Assembly (NCBI RefSeq): GCF_005222205.1
Contig: NZ_CP032346.1
Coordinates: 1,125,001 to 1,189,000 of the forward strand
DNA from: Azospirillum brasilense
GTDB lineage: Bacteria; Pseudomonadota; Alphaproteobacteria; Azospirillales; Azospirillaceae
Reading direction: 5' to 3'
DNA length: 64,000 bases
A program made the translations under genes and the position numbers. Positions 19,088 to 28,222 of this stretch are shown here, piece by piece; the first letter of the stretch is position 1; each line of letters starts with the position of its first letter. Under the pieces are notes generated by a model. The model did not search any database, was not told the origin of the DNA, and saw only the letters and a list, made by a program, of their open reading frames with translations.

Positions 19088-19422
19088 CACCACAGCGATG
19101 GTTAACGCCGCCCATTTCCTAAAATGCTTCTCTTATTGCATTTATTCTTGCACGGTCATTCGAACATTCGATATCCAAAGACATTCCAAACATTACTCAA
19201 GTACTTCGAAAGATCGGAGTGGTTTACCAAGTCGCCGCTATGCCGTTGTGCCAAACGGCACAGAAAGACCCATGACCTTGCGCCAAAAGGGTCTTCCCAC
19301 TGGGCTAGGGCCATTTTTCCGCCCCCACTAAGTTGCTGAAAACCCTTGTGAACAGGCAGCCTTGACCGCTGTTGGGGAATCATCTTCTTGCGATTCCCGT
19401 CCACTGCGGTTATTCGAATACC
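19088..19422. other. AT-rich non-coding stretch with two small hairpins
   Basis: About 335 bp with no credible gene and markedly lower GC than its neighbours. Two stem-loops are visible: arms TGCCGTT 19241-19247 / AACGGCA 19254-19260, and AAGACCC 19265-19271 / GGGTCTT 19289-19295. A run ATTTTT follows at about 19312. It must contain the promoter of the lytic transglycosylase gene; a small RNA is possible but unproven. Confidence 0.4.
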
Positions 19423-21441
19423 ATGTTCCGGATATTGTGCAGCGCAGCAAACACCGTCTCGCTGCGGCGGAAGGTCCTGGGAATGGCGGGGGTGGCGCTG
19501 GCGCTGTGCGCGGCACCCGACCCGACGGGCGGCTATCGCCCGGCCCAGGCCGGCCTTGTGATCCACGCGCCGGATGGACGCCCCGTCGTCCCGCCGGGAT
19601 TCGATCGTGCCGAGCAGAACCTGCTTCTGGCGACGGACGCCGACGCCCGCGCCGTCCAGTTGACGGAAGAGGACGCCCGTCACTACCGGCGCATCTTCGC
19701 GCTCCAGGACCGGGGCGAGTGGGACGGCGCCGACTGGGAAATCCGCTTGCTGCGCGACCGCCGCCTGATGGGCCATGTGCTGCGCCAGCGCTATCTGCAC
19801 CCCGACCGCAAGGCCAGCTACGACGAGTTGGCCGGCTGGCTCCAGCGTTACGGCGACCTGCCGGGGGCCGAGCGCATCCACGCCCTGGCCCAGCGCCGCG
19901 CCCCCGCCGGCCAGCAGCGTGCCCTGAAGCCGCCGCGCGCCGGCGACGGGGAGCGGCTGACCGGATCGCTGGAACGGCTGGGCGGCCTGCGCCCCGAACC
20001 GCTGCCGGAAAGCATCTCCGACGAGGACCCGTCCGACCCGGACAAGAGCGCCGAGGCTGCCGAGGACAAGGCCAAGCTCACCGTCGCCCCGCGCAGCCGC
20101 AGCGCCAGCCGCGCCAACCACACCACCCCGTCCCGCGTGACCGACCTGCTGCGCGCCGGCAAGCCGGGGGCGGCGCTCGCCCTGCTCAACCAGGACGACT
20201 TCGGGCGCAGCCTCGATTCGGTGCAGTATGACCAGGCGCGGGCGCGCATCGCCGCCTCGCTCTATTATTCCGGCGACGTGACTCAGGCGCTGTCGCTGGC
20301 CTCGGCCAGCGCCGCCCGTTCCGGCCCGGCGCTGACGGAGGCGCATTGGATCGCCGGCCTCGCCGCCTGGCGGCTGAAGCAGTACGACCGCGCCGCCCGC
20401 CACTTCACCAATCTGGCCGAGGCTGGGCCGCGATCGCCCTGGCTGGCCTCCGCCGCCGATTTCTGGGCCGCCCGCGCCCACGCCCGCCGGGGCCGCGAGG
20501 AGCAGGCCCGCGTCCATCTGGCCGCCGCGGCGCGCTATCCGCACACCTTCTATGGGCTTCTCGCCCACCGCAAGCTGGGCGGTTCGGGTGACCTGAACTG
20601 GCGCACGCCGGAGCTGACCGGGGAGCATCTGAAGGCGCTGTCCGCCCTGCCCGGCGGCACCCGCGCCATCGCCCTGATCCAGGCCGGCCAGCGCGAGGCG
20701 GCGGAGCTGGAACTGCGCCGCATCCACCCGCGCGGCGACGCGCTGGCCGAGCAGGCGCTGGTCGCCCTGGCCGACCGCGCCGGGCTGCCGGGGTTGGCCC
20801 TTCAAGTCGGCAACGCGGTGGCCGGTCCGGACGGCGCGCCCTACACGGCGGCCCTCTACCCGGTGCCGCACTGGAAGCCGCGCGACGGTTTCGCCGTGGA
20901 CCGCGCGCTGGTTTTCGCGGTGATGCGGCAGGAATCGCGCTTCGACCCGAAGCTGGTCAGCTCCGCCGGGGCCACCGGCCTGATGCAGATCATGCCCGCC
21001 ACCGCCCAGCACGTGCAGGAGCGCAACGCCGACATCGGCGAGGCCGACGCCGCCCGCACGGGCCTGTTCGATCCCTCCACCAACATGGAACTCGGGCAGC
21101 GCTACATGGCGGAGCTGCTGAACAGCCAGGACATCGGCAACAACCTGTTCCTGCTGGCCGCCGCCTACAACGCCGGCCCCGGCACGCTGGCGCGCTGGCG
21201 CCGCGAGCTGTCGGACATCGGCGATGACCCGCTGCTCTTCATCGAGAGCCTGCCTTACGCCGAGACGCGGAACTACGTCGAGAAGGTCGTCGCCAACTTC
21301 TGGATCTACCGGCTGCGGCTGGGACAGGAAATCGAATCGCTGGACGCCGTTGCGGCGGGCGGCTGGCCGGTCTATATGCCGGTGGATGTCTTCCCGGCGG
21401 CCCGATCCACCCAGGTCGCGCAGCACGCCGAAGCCCCCTGA
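19423..21441 (+). CDS. slt: Soluble lytic murein transglycosylase (Slt70-like)
   Basis: A 672-residue periplasmic enzyme that cleaves peptidoglycan between MurNAc and GlcNAc, forming 1,6-anhydro ends. After a basic, hydrophobic N-terminal export signal (about residues 15-45), roughly 400 residues of alpha-helical repeats form the U-shaped superhelix. The SLT catalytic domain near the C-terminus has MRQESRFDP with catalytic E504, then GATGLMQIMPATA, AAAYNAGPG and LPYAETRNYVEKV. The start at the ATG 19423 gives the signal sequence; an upstream in-frame GTG/ATG-like codon at 19372 does not improve it. moaB follows 13 bp downstream, suggesting co-transcription. Confidence 0.92.
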   Translation: MFRILCSAANTVSLRRKVLGMAGVALALCAAPDPTGGYRPAQAGLVIHAPDGRPVVPPGFDRAEQNLLLATDADARAVQLTEEDARHYRRIFALQDRGEWDGADWEIRLLRDRRLMGHVLRQRYLHPDRKASYDELAGWLQRYGDLPGAERIHALAQRRAPAGQQRALKPPRAGDGERLTGSLERLGGLRPEPLPESISDEDPSDPDKSAEAAEDKAKLTVAPRSRSASRANHTTPSRVTDLLRAGKPGAALALLNQDDFGRSLDSVQYDQARARIAASLYYSGDVTQALSLASASAARSGPALTEAHWIAGLAAWRLKQYDRAARHFTNLAEAGPRSPWLASAADFWAARAHARRGREEQARVHLAAAARYPHTFYGLLAHRKLGGSGDLNWRTPELTGEHLKALSALPGGTRAIALIQAGQREAAELELRRIHPRGDALAEQALVALADRAGLPGLALQVGNAVAGPDGAPYTAALYPVPHWKPRDGFAVDRALVFAVMRQESRFDPKLVSSAGATGLMQIMPATAQHVQERNADIGEADAARTGLFDPSTNMELGQRYMAELLNSQDIGNNLFLLAAAYNAGPGTLARWRRELSDIGDDPLLFIESLPYAETRNYVEKVVANFWIYRLRLGQEIESLDAVAAGGWPVYMPVDVFPAARSTQVAQHAEAP

Positions 21442-21454
21442 CCGAAGCCCCACC

Positions 21455-21991
21455 ATGCCGAAGATCGACGAATCCCGTCCGTTCCTGCCCGTCAACATCG
21501 CCGTCATGACCGTGTCCGACACGCGCACGCCCGCCGACGACCGCTCGGGCGACGCGCTGGCGGAGCGGCTGGCCGGCGCGGGCCACCGGCTGGGCGCCCG
21601 CGCCATCGTGAAGGACGATGTCGCCGCCATCCGCGCCCAGGTCCAGGCTTGGATCGCCGATCCGGAGATCGACGTGGTGCTGACCACCGGCGGCACCGGC
21701 GTGACCGGCCGCGACGTGACGCCGGAGGCGGTGGAAGCCCTGTTCGACAAGGCGATCCCCGGCTTCGGGGAGCTGTTCCGCCAGCTCAGCTACGCCAAGG
21801 TCGGCACCTCGACGATCCAGAGCCGGGCGACCGGCGGGGTCGCCAACGGCACCTACATCTTCGCCCTGCCGGGTTCGCCCAGCGCCTGCCGCGACGCCTG
21901 GGACGACATCCTGGTCTTCCAGCTCGACAACCGGCACCGCCCCTGCAACCTCGTCGAACTGATGCCGCGCCTGCGCGAGCATCAGGTGTGA
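21455..21991 (+). CDS. moaB: Molybdenum cofactor biosynthesis protein MoaB
   Basis: A 178-residue MoaB/MogA-fold protein. TTGGTGVTGRDVTPEA is the molybdopterin-binding signature, and FALPGSPSACRDAWDDIL is typical of the MoaB branch. It adenylates molybdopterin or supports molybdate insertion. A molybdenum enzyme operon (paoAB) lies at the far end of this window. The gene starts 13 bp after the transglycosylase stop, and its TGA overlaps the GTG start of the next gene (GTGA), indicating translational coupling. Confidence 0.93.
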   Translation: MPKIDESRPFLPVNIAVMTVSDTRTPADDRSGDALAERLAGAGHRLGARAIVKDDVAAIRAQVQAWIADPEIDVVLTTGGTGVTGRDVTPEAVEALFDKAIPGFGELFRQLSYAKVGTSTIQSRATGGVANGTYIFALPGSPSACRDAWDDILVFQLDNRHRPCNLVELMPRLREHQV

Positions 21992-22983
21992 CCGGCACCG
22001 CCGGCCTGCACGGCGCCCTGACGCGGCTGCCGGCCTTCGCCGGTTTGCCGCAAGGCGCGCTGGAGCCGATGCCGCGCCGCGGCGTGGCGCACGACCATGT
22101 GCGCTTGGCCGGACGGGGTCTGGTCGCCCGCGTCCCACGCTGGAGCCAGTTGGGGCTCGACCCCCTCGCCAATCTGGAACAGCAGGCCACCGCCTTCCGC
22201 CGCGCCGCCCCCAGCGGTCACACGCCGGAACTGGCCGCCGTCCTGCCGCCGGGGCCGGAGCTGCCGATGGGCGCGCTGGTGGTGACGGAAATCGTCGGGC
22301 GCCCGCCGCGCCTGCCGGGCGAGATGCCGGCCATCGCGCGGGCGCTCGCCGCCCTGCACGCCCTGCCCCTGCCGCCGCACGACAAGCGCCCTCCCCTGCC
22401 CGCCCCCGCCGACCCGGTGGCGGCGACCCTGGCCCAGGTGGAGCGGCAGGCGGTATGGTTCGAGCGCGCCGGGTTGGCGCCGGATGCCCTGGCCCAGCTT
22501 GAGACGGAGCTGGAGGCCGCCCGCGCCGTCCGCTGCGCGACGCCGATCCCCATCACACTGGTCGGCAGCGACGTCCATCCCGGCAATTTCCTGATCGACG
22601 ATGCCGGCAAGGCTTGGTTCACCGATCTGGAAAAAGCCCAGTACGGCCACCCGGCCATCGACCTCGCCCACGCCAGCCTCTACACCTCCACCAAGTGGGA
22701 GCGGGAGGTCGCGGCGGTGCTGGCCTCGGACGAGGTCGCGGTGTTCCACGCCGCCTGGGAGGCGGCGGTGCCGCCCGCGCTGGCCGAGGCGGTGCGCCCG
22801 TGGCGCCAGCCCTTGCGCCGGCTGACCTGGCTGCGCACCTTGTCCTGGATGGCCCGCTGGCGGGTGGAGGGGGCGGCCCTGTCGCCGGACATGCCGGAGT
22901 CGCTGGCCGCCCACATGGACGCCCACGCGATCGACGTCCTGCGTCCGGAGGTCATCGAGCGGGTCGCCGCGGAATGGCGTTAA
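21988..22983 (+). CDS. Phosphotransferase-fold protein (APH/choline kinase-like)
   Basis: A 331-residue aminoglycoside phosphotransferase-superfamily protein. The catalytic loop reads VGSDVHPGNFLIDD (Brenner-type HxxxxN with Asp) and the metal-binding DFG-equivalent is FTDLEKAQYGHPAIDLAHAS. The superfamily phosphorylates small molecules such as antibiotics, choline or sugars; nothing here points to antibiotic resistance and the substrate is unknown. The GTG start overlaps the moaB stop. The TAA stop is the first triplet of a 116-bp dispersed repeat, so the gene's end is set by that element. Confidence 0.8.
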   Translation: MTGTAGLHGALTRLPAFAGLPQGALEPMPRRGVAHDHVRLAGRGLVARVPRWSQLGLDPLANLEQQATAFRRAAPSGHTPELAAVLPPGPELPMGALVVTEIVGRPPRLPGEMPAIARALAALHALPLPPHDKRPPLPAPADPVAATLAQVERQAVWFERAGLAPDALAQLETELEAARAVRCATPIPITLVGSDVHPGNFLIDDAGKAWFTDLEKAQYGHPAIDLAHASLYTSTKWEREVAAVLASDEVAVFHAAWEAAVPPALAEAVRPWRQPLRRLTWLRTLSWMARWRVEGAALSPDMPESLAAHMDAHAIDVLRPEVIERVAAEWR

Positions 22984-23096
22984 AGCGGATTGCAATCCGC
23001 TTTGGACCGCGACGGCGGTCCCGGCCGCACATGCGGCCGAAGCCCGCCGGCAAGTGAGGCGATGTGAGTCTAAAGCGAACGGAAGTTCGCTTTAGG
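22981..23096. repeat. 116-bp dispersed intergenic element, copy 1
   Basis: Composed of three palindromes: AAAGCGGATTGCAATCCGCTTT at the left end (imperfectly symmetric), GGCCGCACATGCGGCC in the centre, and TAAAGCGAACG...GTTCGCTTTA at the right end. A second copy at 61817-61932 is the same length and differs at only two positions by eye. The ends contain TAAAG, so they donate stop codons to flanking genes. Confidence 0.92.
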
Positions 23097-23231
23097 GCCG
23101 AAGGGCGGCCGAGACATGCGATGGTTCGGACCGCAGCGCGGTTAACCCTTGCCAGCGGTTGGTGTTAGACTGAGGACTCGAGTTTCAGGCTTTCCTGATC
23201 CGGACTCCGTAGGCGTGCAGGTGGACGCGGC

Positions 23232-24980
23232 ATGATGACATTCCGATTTGGGCGGACCCGGTTGGGTCGGACGGCGCTCGGTGCCTTGCTCCTTTCCACG
23301 GCGGGCCTCCTGCCGGCCGGCAGCGCCGCCGCCGCGGCCCCGGCGGCGACGGAACGTCCGTCGCTGACCTCGGCGACCGGCAGCTATCTGGCCGGGCGCT
23401 TCGCCCAGCGCCAGGACGATTGGGCCGCCGCCGCCCTGTTCATGGCGCACGCCCTGTCCGCCGACCCAGGCGACCTGACGCTGCTGCGCCGCACCTACCT
23501 GCTGAAGCTGGGCGAAGGGCAGTTCGACGCCGCCATCGACCTCGCCAAGCGGCTGCTGGAGCAGGACAACGACCCGCAGATGGCCATCGCCCTGCTGGCC
23601 TCGGACAATCTGGCCCGTGGCAAGCTGAAGGAGGCCAAGGCCATGGCCGCGCGCATGCCCAAGGAGGGCATGGCGAAATACATCGGCCCGCTGATCGACG
23701 CCTGGCTGGCCGCTGCGGAGGGCAAAACCGACGCGGCGCTGAAGGCGCTGGAGCCGCTTTCGACCGCCAGCGGCTTCGCCGCCCTGCACGACCTGCACGC
23801 CGGCCTGGTGCTGGAACTGGGCGGGCGCAAGGACGCCGCCGCGGAGCGCTTCGCCCGCGTGCTGGACAAGGAGGCGCCGCTGCGCGTCATCCAGATCGTC
23901 GGCAGCTTCTACGAACGCACCGGCCGCAAGGACGAGGCGCGCAAGCTCTACGACGCCTTCCGCGCCAGCAACCCCGACAGCCTGATGGTCGAGCCGGCGC
24001 TGAAGGCGCTGGACGAGGGCAAGACCACCGCCCCTGTGGTGTCCGACGCCAAGCAGGGGCTGGCGGAGGCCCTGTTCGACCTGGGCAGCGCCATCCATCA
24101 CGAGGGGGCGGAGGAAACCGCCCTGCTGTTCGGGCGGATCGCCCTTCACCTGCGCCCCGACCTGTCCCTGGCGCGGCTGATGATCGGCGACATCATGGAA
24201 AACCGCGACCATCACGCCGACGCGCTGGTCGAGTTCCAGGCGCTGGAGAAGGACCCGGTGCTGGGCTGGACCGCGCGGCTGCGCGCCGCCGAAAGCCTCG
24301 CCCGACTGGAGCGCACCGACGACGCCATCGCCGCCTTCTCCTCCCTGTCCGCCGAGCGTCCGGAGCGCACCGACGCGCTGATCCGGCTGGGCGACCTGTA
24401 CCGCGTCGCCAAGCGCTACGGCGAGGCCGCCGCCAGCTACAGCAAGGCGCTGGAGCGCATCGGCACGCCGGAGGAGCGGCATTGGGCGGTGCTCTACGCC
24501 CGCGCCATGTCCTACGACAAGGTGGACCGCTGGCCGGACGCCGAGCGCGACCTGCGGGCGGCGCTGGCGCTGAAGCCGGACGAGGCCTTTCTGCTGAACT
24601 ATCTGGGCTACAGCTACGTCGACCGCGGGCTGAACCTGGAGGAGGCCAAGACAATGATCGAGAAGGCCGTCGCCCTGCGCCCCAAGGATGGCTACATCGT
24701 CGACAGCCTGGGCTGGGCGCTCTACCGCACCGGCGATTTCGAAGGGGCGGTGGAGAAGCTGGAGCGCGCGGTGGAGCTGAAGCCGACCGACGCCACCATC
24801 AACGACCATCTGGGTGACGCCTACTGGCGCGTCGGGCGCCGCAACGAGGCCCGCTTCCAATGGACCCGCGCGCTCCGCACCGCGGAGGAGGAACCGCAGA
24901 AGGAGGACATCCGGGCCAAGCTGGACAAGGGCCTGGTCGACCCCAAGGCGGCCGAGGCCGCGGCGCCGAAGGTCCAGTAA
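23232..24980 (+). CDS. Exported tetratricopeptide-repeat protein
   Basis: A 582-residue protein with a cleavable signal (TALGALLLSTAGLLPAGSAAAAA) and TPR repeats along the rest, clearest near the C-terminus, e.g. FLLNYLGYSYVDRGLNLEEA and IVDSLGWALYRTGDFEGAVE. It resembles a widespread proteobacterial periplasmic or lipoprotein-like TPR family (PA4667-like) whose role is unknown; an assembly or scaffolding function at the envelope is a reasonable guess. The ATG pair at 23232/23235 begins the signal peptide. It stands alone between the dispersed repeat and the radical SAM gene. Confidence 0.85.
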   Translation: MMTFRFGRTRLGRTALGALLLSTAGLLPAGSAAAAAPAATERPSLTSATGSYLAGRFAQRQDDWAAAALFMAHALSADPGDLTLLRRTYLLKLGEGQFDAAIDLAKRLLEQDNDPQMAIALLASDNLARGKLKEAKAMAARMPKEGMAKYIGPLIDAWLAAAEGKTDAALKALEPLSTASGFAALHDLHAGLVLELGGRKDAAAERFARVLDKEAPLRVIQIVGSFYERTGRKDEARKLYDAFRASNPDSLMVEPALKALDEGKTTAPVVSDAKQGLAEALFDLGSAIHHEGAEETALLFGRIALHLRPDLSLARLMIGDIMENRDHHADALVEFQALEKDPVLGWTARLRAAESLARLERTDDAIAAFSSLSAERPERTDALIRLGDLYRVAKRYGEAAASYSKALERIGTPEERHWAVLYARAMSYDKVDRWPDAERDLRAALALKPDEAFLLNYLGYSYVDRGLNLEEAKTMIEKAVALRPKDGYIVDSLGWALYRTGDFEGAVEKLERAVELKPTDATINDHLGDAYWRVGRRNEARFQWTRALRTAEEEPQKEDIRAKLDKGLVDPKAAEAAAPKVQ

Positions 24981-25055
24981 GGCTCCCGGCCGCCGCGCCG
25001 GCCAGCACGCAATCGTTCCCTTTACGTTCCGCTTTGCCGCGGCTATCCTGTCCCC

Positions 25056-26132
25056 ATGGACGAGATTCCGCGGCAGGCCCTGAAAGGACGGGGGGCGATC
25101 AGCAACCTGACCTCCCGCTACGAGCGGGAGACGCGGGTGCTGGCCGACGACGGCTGGGGCGAGAACGAAGCGCTGACGGAGACCGTCCCGACCCAGGTCT
25201 TCGACGACACCGCCCGTTCGGTCCTGTCGAAGAACACGTCACCCGACGTGATCTTCGAGCGGTCGGTGAATCCCTATCGGGGGTGCGAGCACGCCTGCAT
25301 CTACTGCTTCGCCCGACCGACCCACGCCTATCTCGGCCTGTCGCCGGGGCTGGATTTCGAGACGAAGATCTTCCGCAAGGCCCGGGCGGCGGAGCTTCTC
25401 GCGGCGGAGCTTCGCGCCAAATCCTACCGCTGCCAGCCGCTGGCGCTCGGCGCCAACACCGATCCCTACCAGCCCGTCGAGCGGGAGCAGCGCATCACCC
25501 GCGCCGTGCTGGAGGTCTGCCGCGACTTCAACCAGCCGGTGATGATCATCACCAAGTCGGCGCTGGTCCTGCGCGACCTCGACATCCTGGCGCCGATGGC
25601 GGCGAAGGGGCTGGTCAACGTCGCGCTGTCGGTCACCACGCTCGACCGCGACCTCGCCCGCCGGATGGAGCCGCGGGCCAGCACGCCGCAGCGGCGCCTC
25701 GCCGCCATGCGTGAGCTGACGGCGGCCGGCGTGCCGGTGGCGGTGCTGGCCAGCCCGATGATCCCGGGGCTCAGCGACCATGAGCTGGAGGCCATCCTGA
25801 CCGCGGCGGCGGAGGCCGGGGCGACGCAGGCCAACTACATCCTCCTTCGCCTGCCGCTGGAGATCGCCGATCTGTTCGAGGAATGGCTGCGCGAGCACGC
25901 GCCCAACCGCGCCGAGCGGGTGCTCAGCCTGATCCGCCAATGCCGCGAAGGGGAGTTGTACCAGTCCCGGTTCGGCAGCCGCATGAAGGGCTCCGGCCCG
26001 GTGGCGGAACTGCTGGCGAAGCGCTTCAAGCTGGCTTGCAAGCGCCTCGGCCTCAACGCCCGCGACGCCGCCCTCAACTGCGCGGACTTCAAGCCCCCTC
26101 CGGCCCGCGGCGATCAACTGACGATGTTCTGA
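25056..26132 (+). CDS. PA0069-family radical SAM protein
   Basis: A 358-residue radical SAM enzyme. The cluster-binding motif is RGCEHACIYCFAR (CxxxCxxC), followed by LGANTDPYQPVER, LVNVALSVTTLDRDLAR and SPMIPGLSDHELEA. The family is related to SplB spore photoproduct lyase but its reaction is unassigned. The C-terminal basic part holds SRMKGSGPVAELLAKRF. The ATG at 25056 gives the family N-terminus with the typical KGRGAISNLTSRYE. It is separated by about 75 bp from the upstream TPR gene on the same strand. Confidence 0.9.
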   Translation: MDEIPRQALKGRGAISNLTSRYERETRVLADDGWGENEALTETVPTQVFDDTARSVLSKNTSPDVIFERSVNPYRGCEHACIYCFARPTHAYLGLSPGLDFETKIFRKARAAELLAAELRAKSYRCQPLALGANTDPYQPVEREQRITRAVLEVCRDFNQPVMIITKSALVLRDLDILAPMAAKGLVNVALSVTTLDRDLARRMEPRASTPQRRLAAMRELTAAGVPVAVLASPMIPGLSDHELEAILTAAAEAGATQANYILLRLPLEIADLFEEWLREHAPNRAERVLSLIRQCREGELYQSRFGSRMKGSGPVAELLAKRFKLACKRLGLNARDAALNCADFKPPPARGDQLTMF

Positions 26133-26275
26133 GCGGGCGATCCCGCACAGGCACGATCCGGCGCGCTCCGCGTTGATCGGCCGGCCGTCGCTGGGCTACC
26201 CTCCGCCGCCTGAACACGCCCCTGCGGGCGTTGGAAATCCGGGTCGCGGTTTCAAGGTCGAGGGAGACGGGGTTG

Positions 26276-28192
26276 ATGGCCACGATCGGTGAAGTCCTGG
26301 CCGTCGCCTTCGACGAGCATCGCGCCGGCCGCGTTCCCGAGGCGGCCGCTCTCTATCGCCGGGTCCTGGAGGCCGACCCGGCGAATCCCAACGCCCTGTA
26401 CCTGCTCGGGATGGCCGCATGGCAGAGCGGCCGGCCGGCGCCATGCCTGAATCTGATCGGGCGCGCGCTTCGGCTCAATCCCGGCTGGATCGAGGCGCGA
26501 GTCAACCGGGCCATCATCCTGGACAAGGCCGGCCGCCCCGCGGAGGCCACCGCCGACTGGCGGCGGCTGACCCTCTTCGATCCGGGCCATAGGCAGGCCT
26601 GGCGCAATCTCGGCGATGCCTTTCAGGCCCATGGCGATGCGGGGACGCCGCAGGCCCTCGAAGCGCTGCGCCATGCCGCCCGCCTCGATCCCGGTTTGGC
26701 CGAGGTCCATCACGATCTGGGGGTGGTCCTCCGCCGCGCCGGCCAAATCGACGAGGCGGTGGACAGCCTGCACCGCGCCATCGCGGCCAGGGCCGATCTG
26801 GCGCCCGCCCACATGAATCTGGGCAACACCCTGCTCGAACGCGGCGATGACGCCGCGGCCCGGGCCAGCCTGCGGCGCGCGCTGGCGCTCAGCCCGGCCA
26901 GCCCGGAATACTGGTACAATGCCGGCAACGCCCTGTACGCCCACGGCGATCCGCAACAGGCGCTGCACGCCTACCGACGGTCGGCGCGGTTGGGGCTCGG
27001 GCTCGCCCATGTGCGGGTGGCGACGGCGCTGAACGATCTGGGCCGCTTGGCCGAGGCCGAAGCCGAACTGATCGAAAGCCTGCCGATCCCCGGCGTCGAG
27101 GTGCCCCTCAGCATCGAGTTGCTGACCAACGCCTTCCTGCGACGCGACGGGCTGGCCGAGGGTCGGGCGTTCTTCGCCCGGCTGGCCTCGACGCCGCTTG
27201 GCGGCGTCACCTATCGGGGGGAGTGCCTCACCGCGCTGGCCGCGTTCGACCTGCGGGACGGCGCCCCCCGGGCCGCCCACGACCGGCTGGCGGCGGTCCG
27301 CGGGGACAACGGCTGGTTCTTCACCGTGAAGTCGCTCGCCGCCCTGCGCGCGACCCTGGCCGGCCAGGGGCTTCAACTGGTCCGCCCCGCCCCCGTGGGG
27401 GCGGATGGCGGCCACCGGCCCCCGCGCGTGACCTCCTCGTCGCTGGCCACCCGGGGCCGCTTCGCCCACACCGTCCTGGAATACATCCTGGTCCGGCTCT
27501 ACGCCGAGAAGCACGGCTTCCTGCTGGAGACTCCCGACTGGGTGGGCGGCGCCTTCTTCGAGCTGAACGATCCGCCGCAGAGCGGCCCGCTGCCGCCGCT
27601 GCTCTTCGCCCGCCGCACCCTCAACGATCTGGTGACCGGCGCCACGGAGCGGGCGCCGATCGCCGACCGCGACATCCTCTCGCCCCTGTTCCTGTTCGAG
27701 CACAAGCGGGAATACCGGCAGCGGGTCCAGTCCTGGCTGAAGCCGCGCCGGGTCTGGGAGCCACACCTCGCCCCGGCGGTCGAGCGGTTGCGGGCGGCGG
27801 GGAACACGGTGGTCGCGCTCCACATCCGGCGCGGCGACTTCGTGACGGCCAACTACCCGATCACCGAGACCGCCTGGTACGTCGACTGGCTGCGCGAGTG
27901 GTGGCCGCGCCTCGACCGGCCGGTGCTCTATGTGGCGAGCGACGACGTCGCGGCGGTCCGCCACGCCTTCGCGGAGTTCCACCCCCTGACGCGGGCCGAC
28001 GTCGTGGAGGAGTGGGCGGGGCTGGACTTCCTTCAGGACTTCCACGTGCTGATGAACGCCGACGTGGTCGGCACCAGCGCCGCCAGCGGCTTCAGCGCGC
28101 TGGCCGCCCGCCTCAACACCCGCGCCCGCCTGTTCGTCGAGCCGGACGTCGCCGCCCGCCGCATCCGGCCCTTTGAACCCTGGACGCCCTGA
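26276..28192 (+). CDS. TPR - GT11-like fucosyltransferase-type fusion
   Basis: A 638-residue cytoplasmic protein. Residues ~5-290 are TPR repeats (e.g. NPNALYLLGMAAWQSGR, DLAPAHMNLGNTLLERGD). The C-terminal ~260 residues form a glycosyltransferase resembling alpha-1,2-fucosyltransferases of family GT11: the donor-binding motif HIRRGDF is at residues 516-521, with VLYVASDD and a late NADVVGTSAASGFSALAARL segment similar to the motif that ends in S(T)FS. A deoxysugar donor such as GDP-fucose is inferred. It is the first gene of a ten-gene glycosyltransferase island and is convergent with the next gene. The ATG follows GAGGGAGACGGGG. Confidence 0.82.
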   Translation: MATIGEVLAVAFDEHRAGRVPEAAALYRRVLEADPANPNALYLLGMAAWQSGRPAPCLNLIGRALRLNPGWIEARVNRAIILDKAGRPAEATADWRRLTLFDPGHRQAWRNLGDAFQAHGDAGTPQALEALRHAARLDPGLAEVHHDLGVVLRRAGQIDEAVDSLHRAIAARADLAPAHMNLGNTLLERGDDAAARASLRRALALSPASPEYWYNAGNALYAHGDPQQALHAYRRSARLGLGLAHVRVATALNDLGRLAEAEAELIESLPIPGVEVPLSIELLTNAFLRRDGLAEGRAFFARLASTPLGGVTYRGECLTALAAFDLRDGAPRAAHDRLAAVRGDNGWFFTVKSLAALRATLAGQGLQLVRPAPVGADGGHRPPRVTSSSLATRGRFAHTVLEYILVRLYAEKHGFLLETPDWVGGAFFELNDPPQSGPLPPLLFARRTLNDLVTGATERAPIADRDILSPLFLFEHKREYRQRVQSWLKPRRVWEPHLAPAVERLRAAGNTVVALHIRRGDFVTANYPITETAWYVDWLREWWPRLDRPVLYVASDDVAAVRHAFAEFHPLTRADVVEEWAGLDFLQDFHVLMNADVVGTSAASGFSALAARLNTRARLFVEPDVAARRIRPFEPWTP

Positions 28193-28222
28193 CGCTTATG
28201 CCCTGAAGCCCGGCGCTATTGG

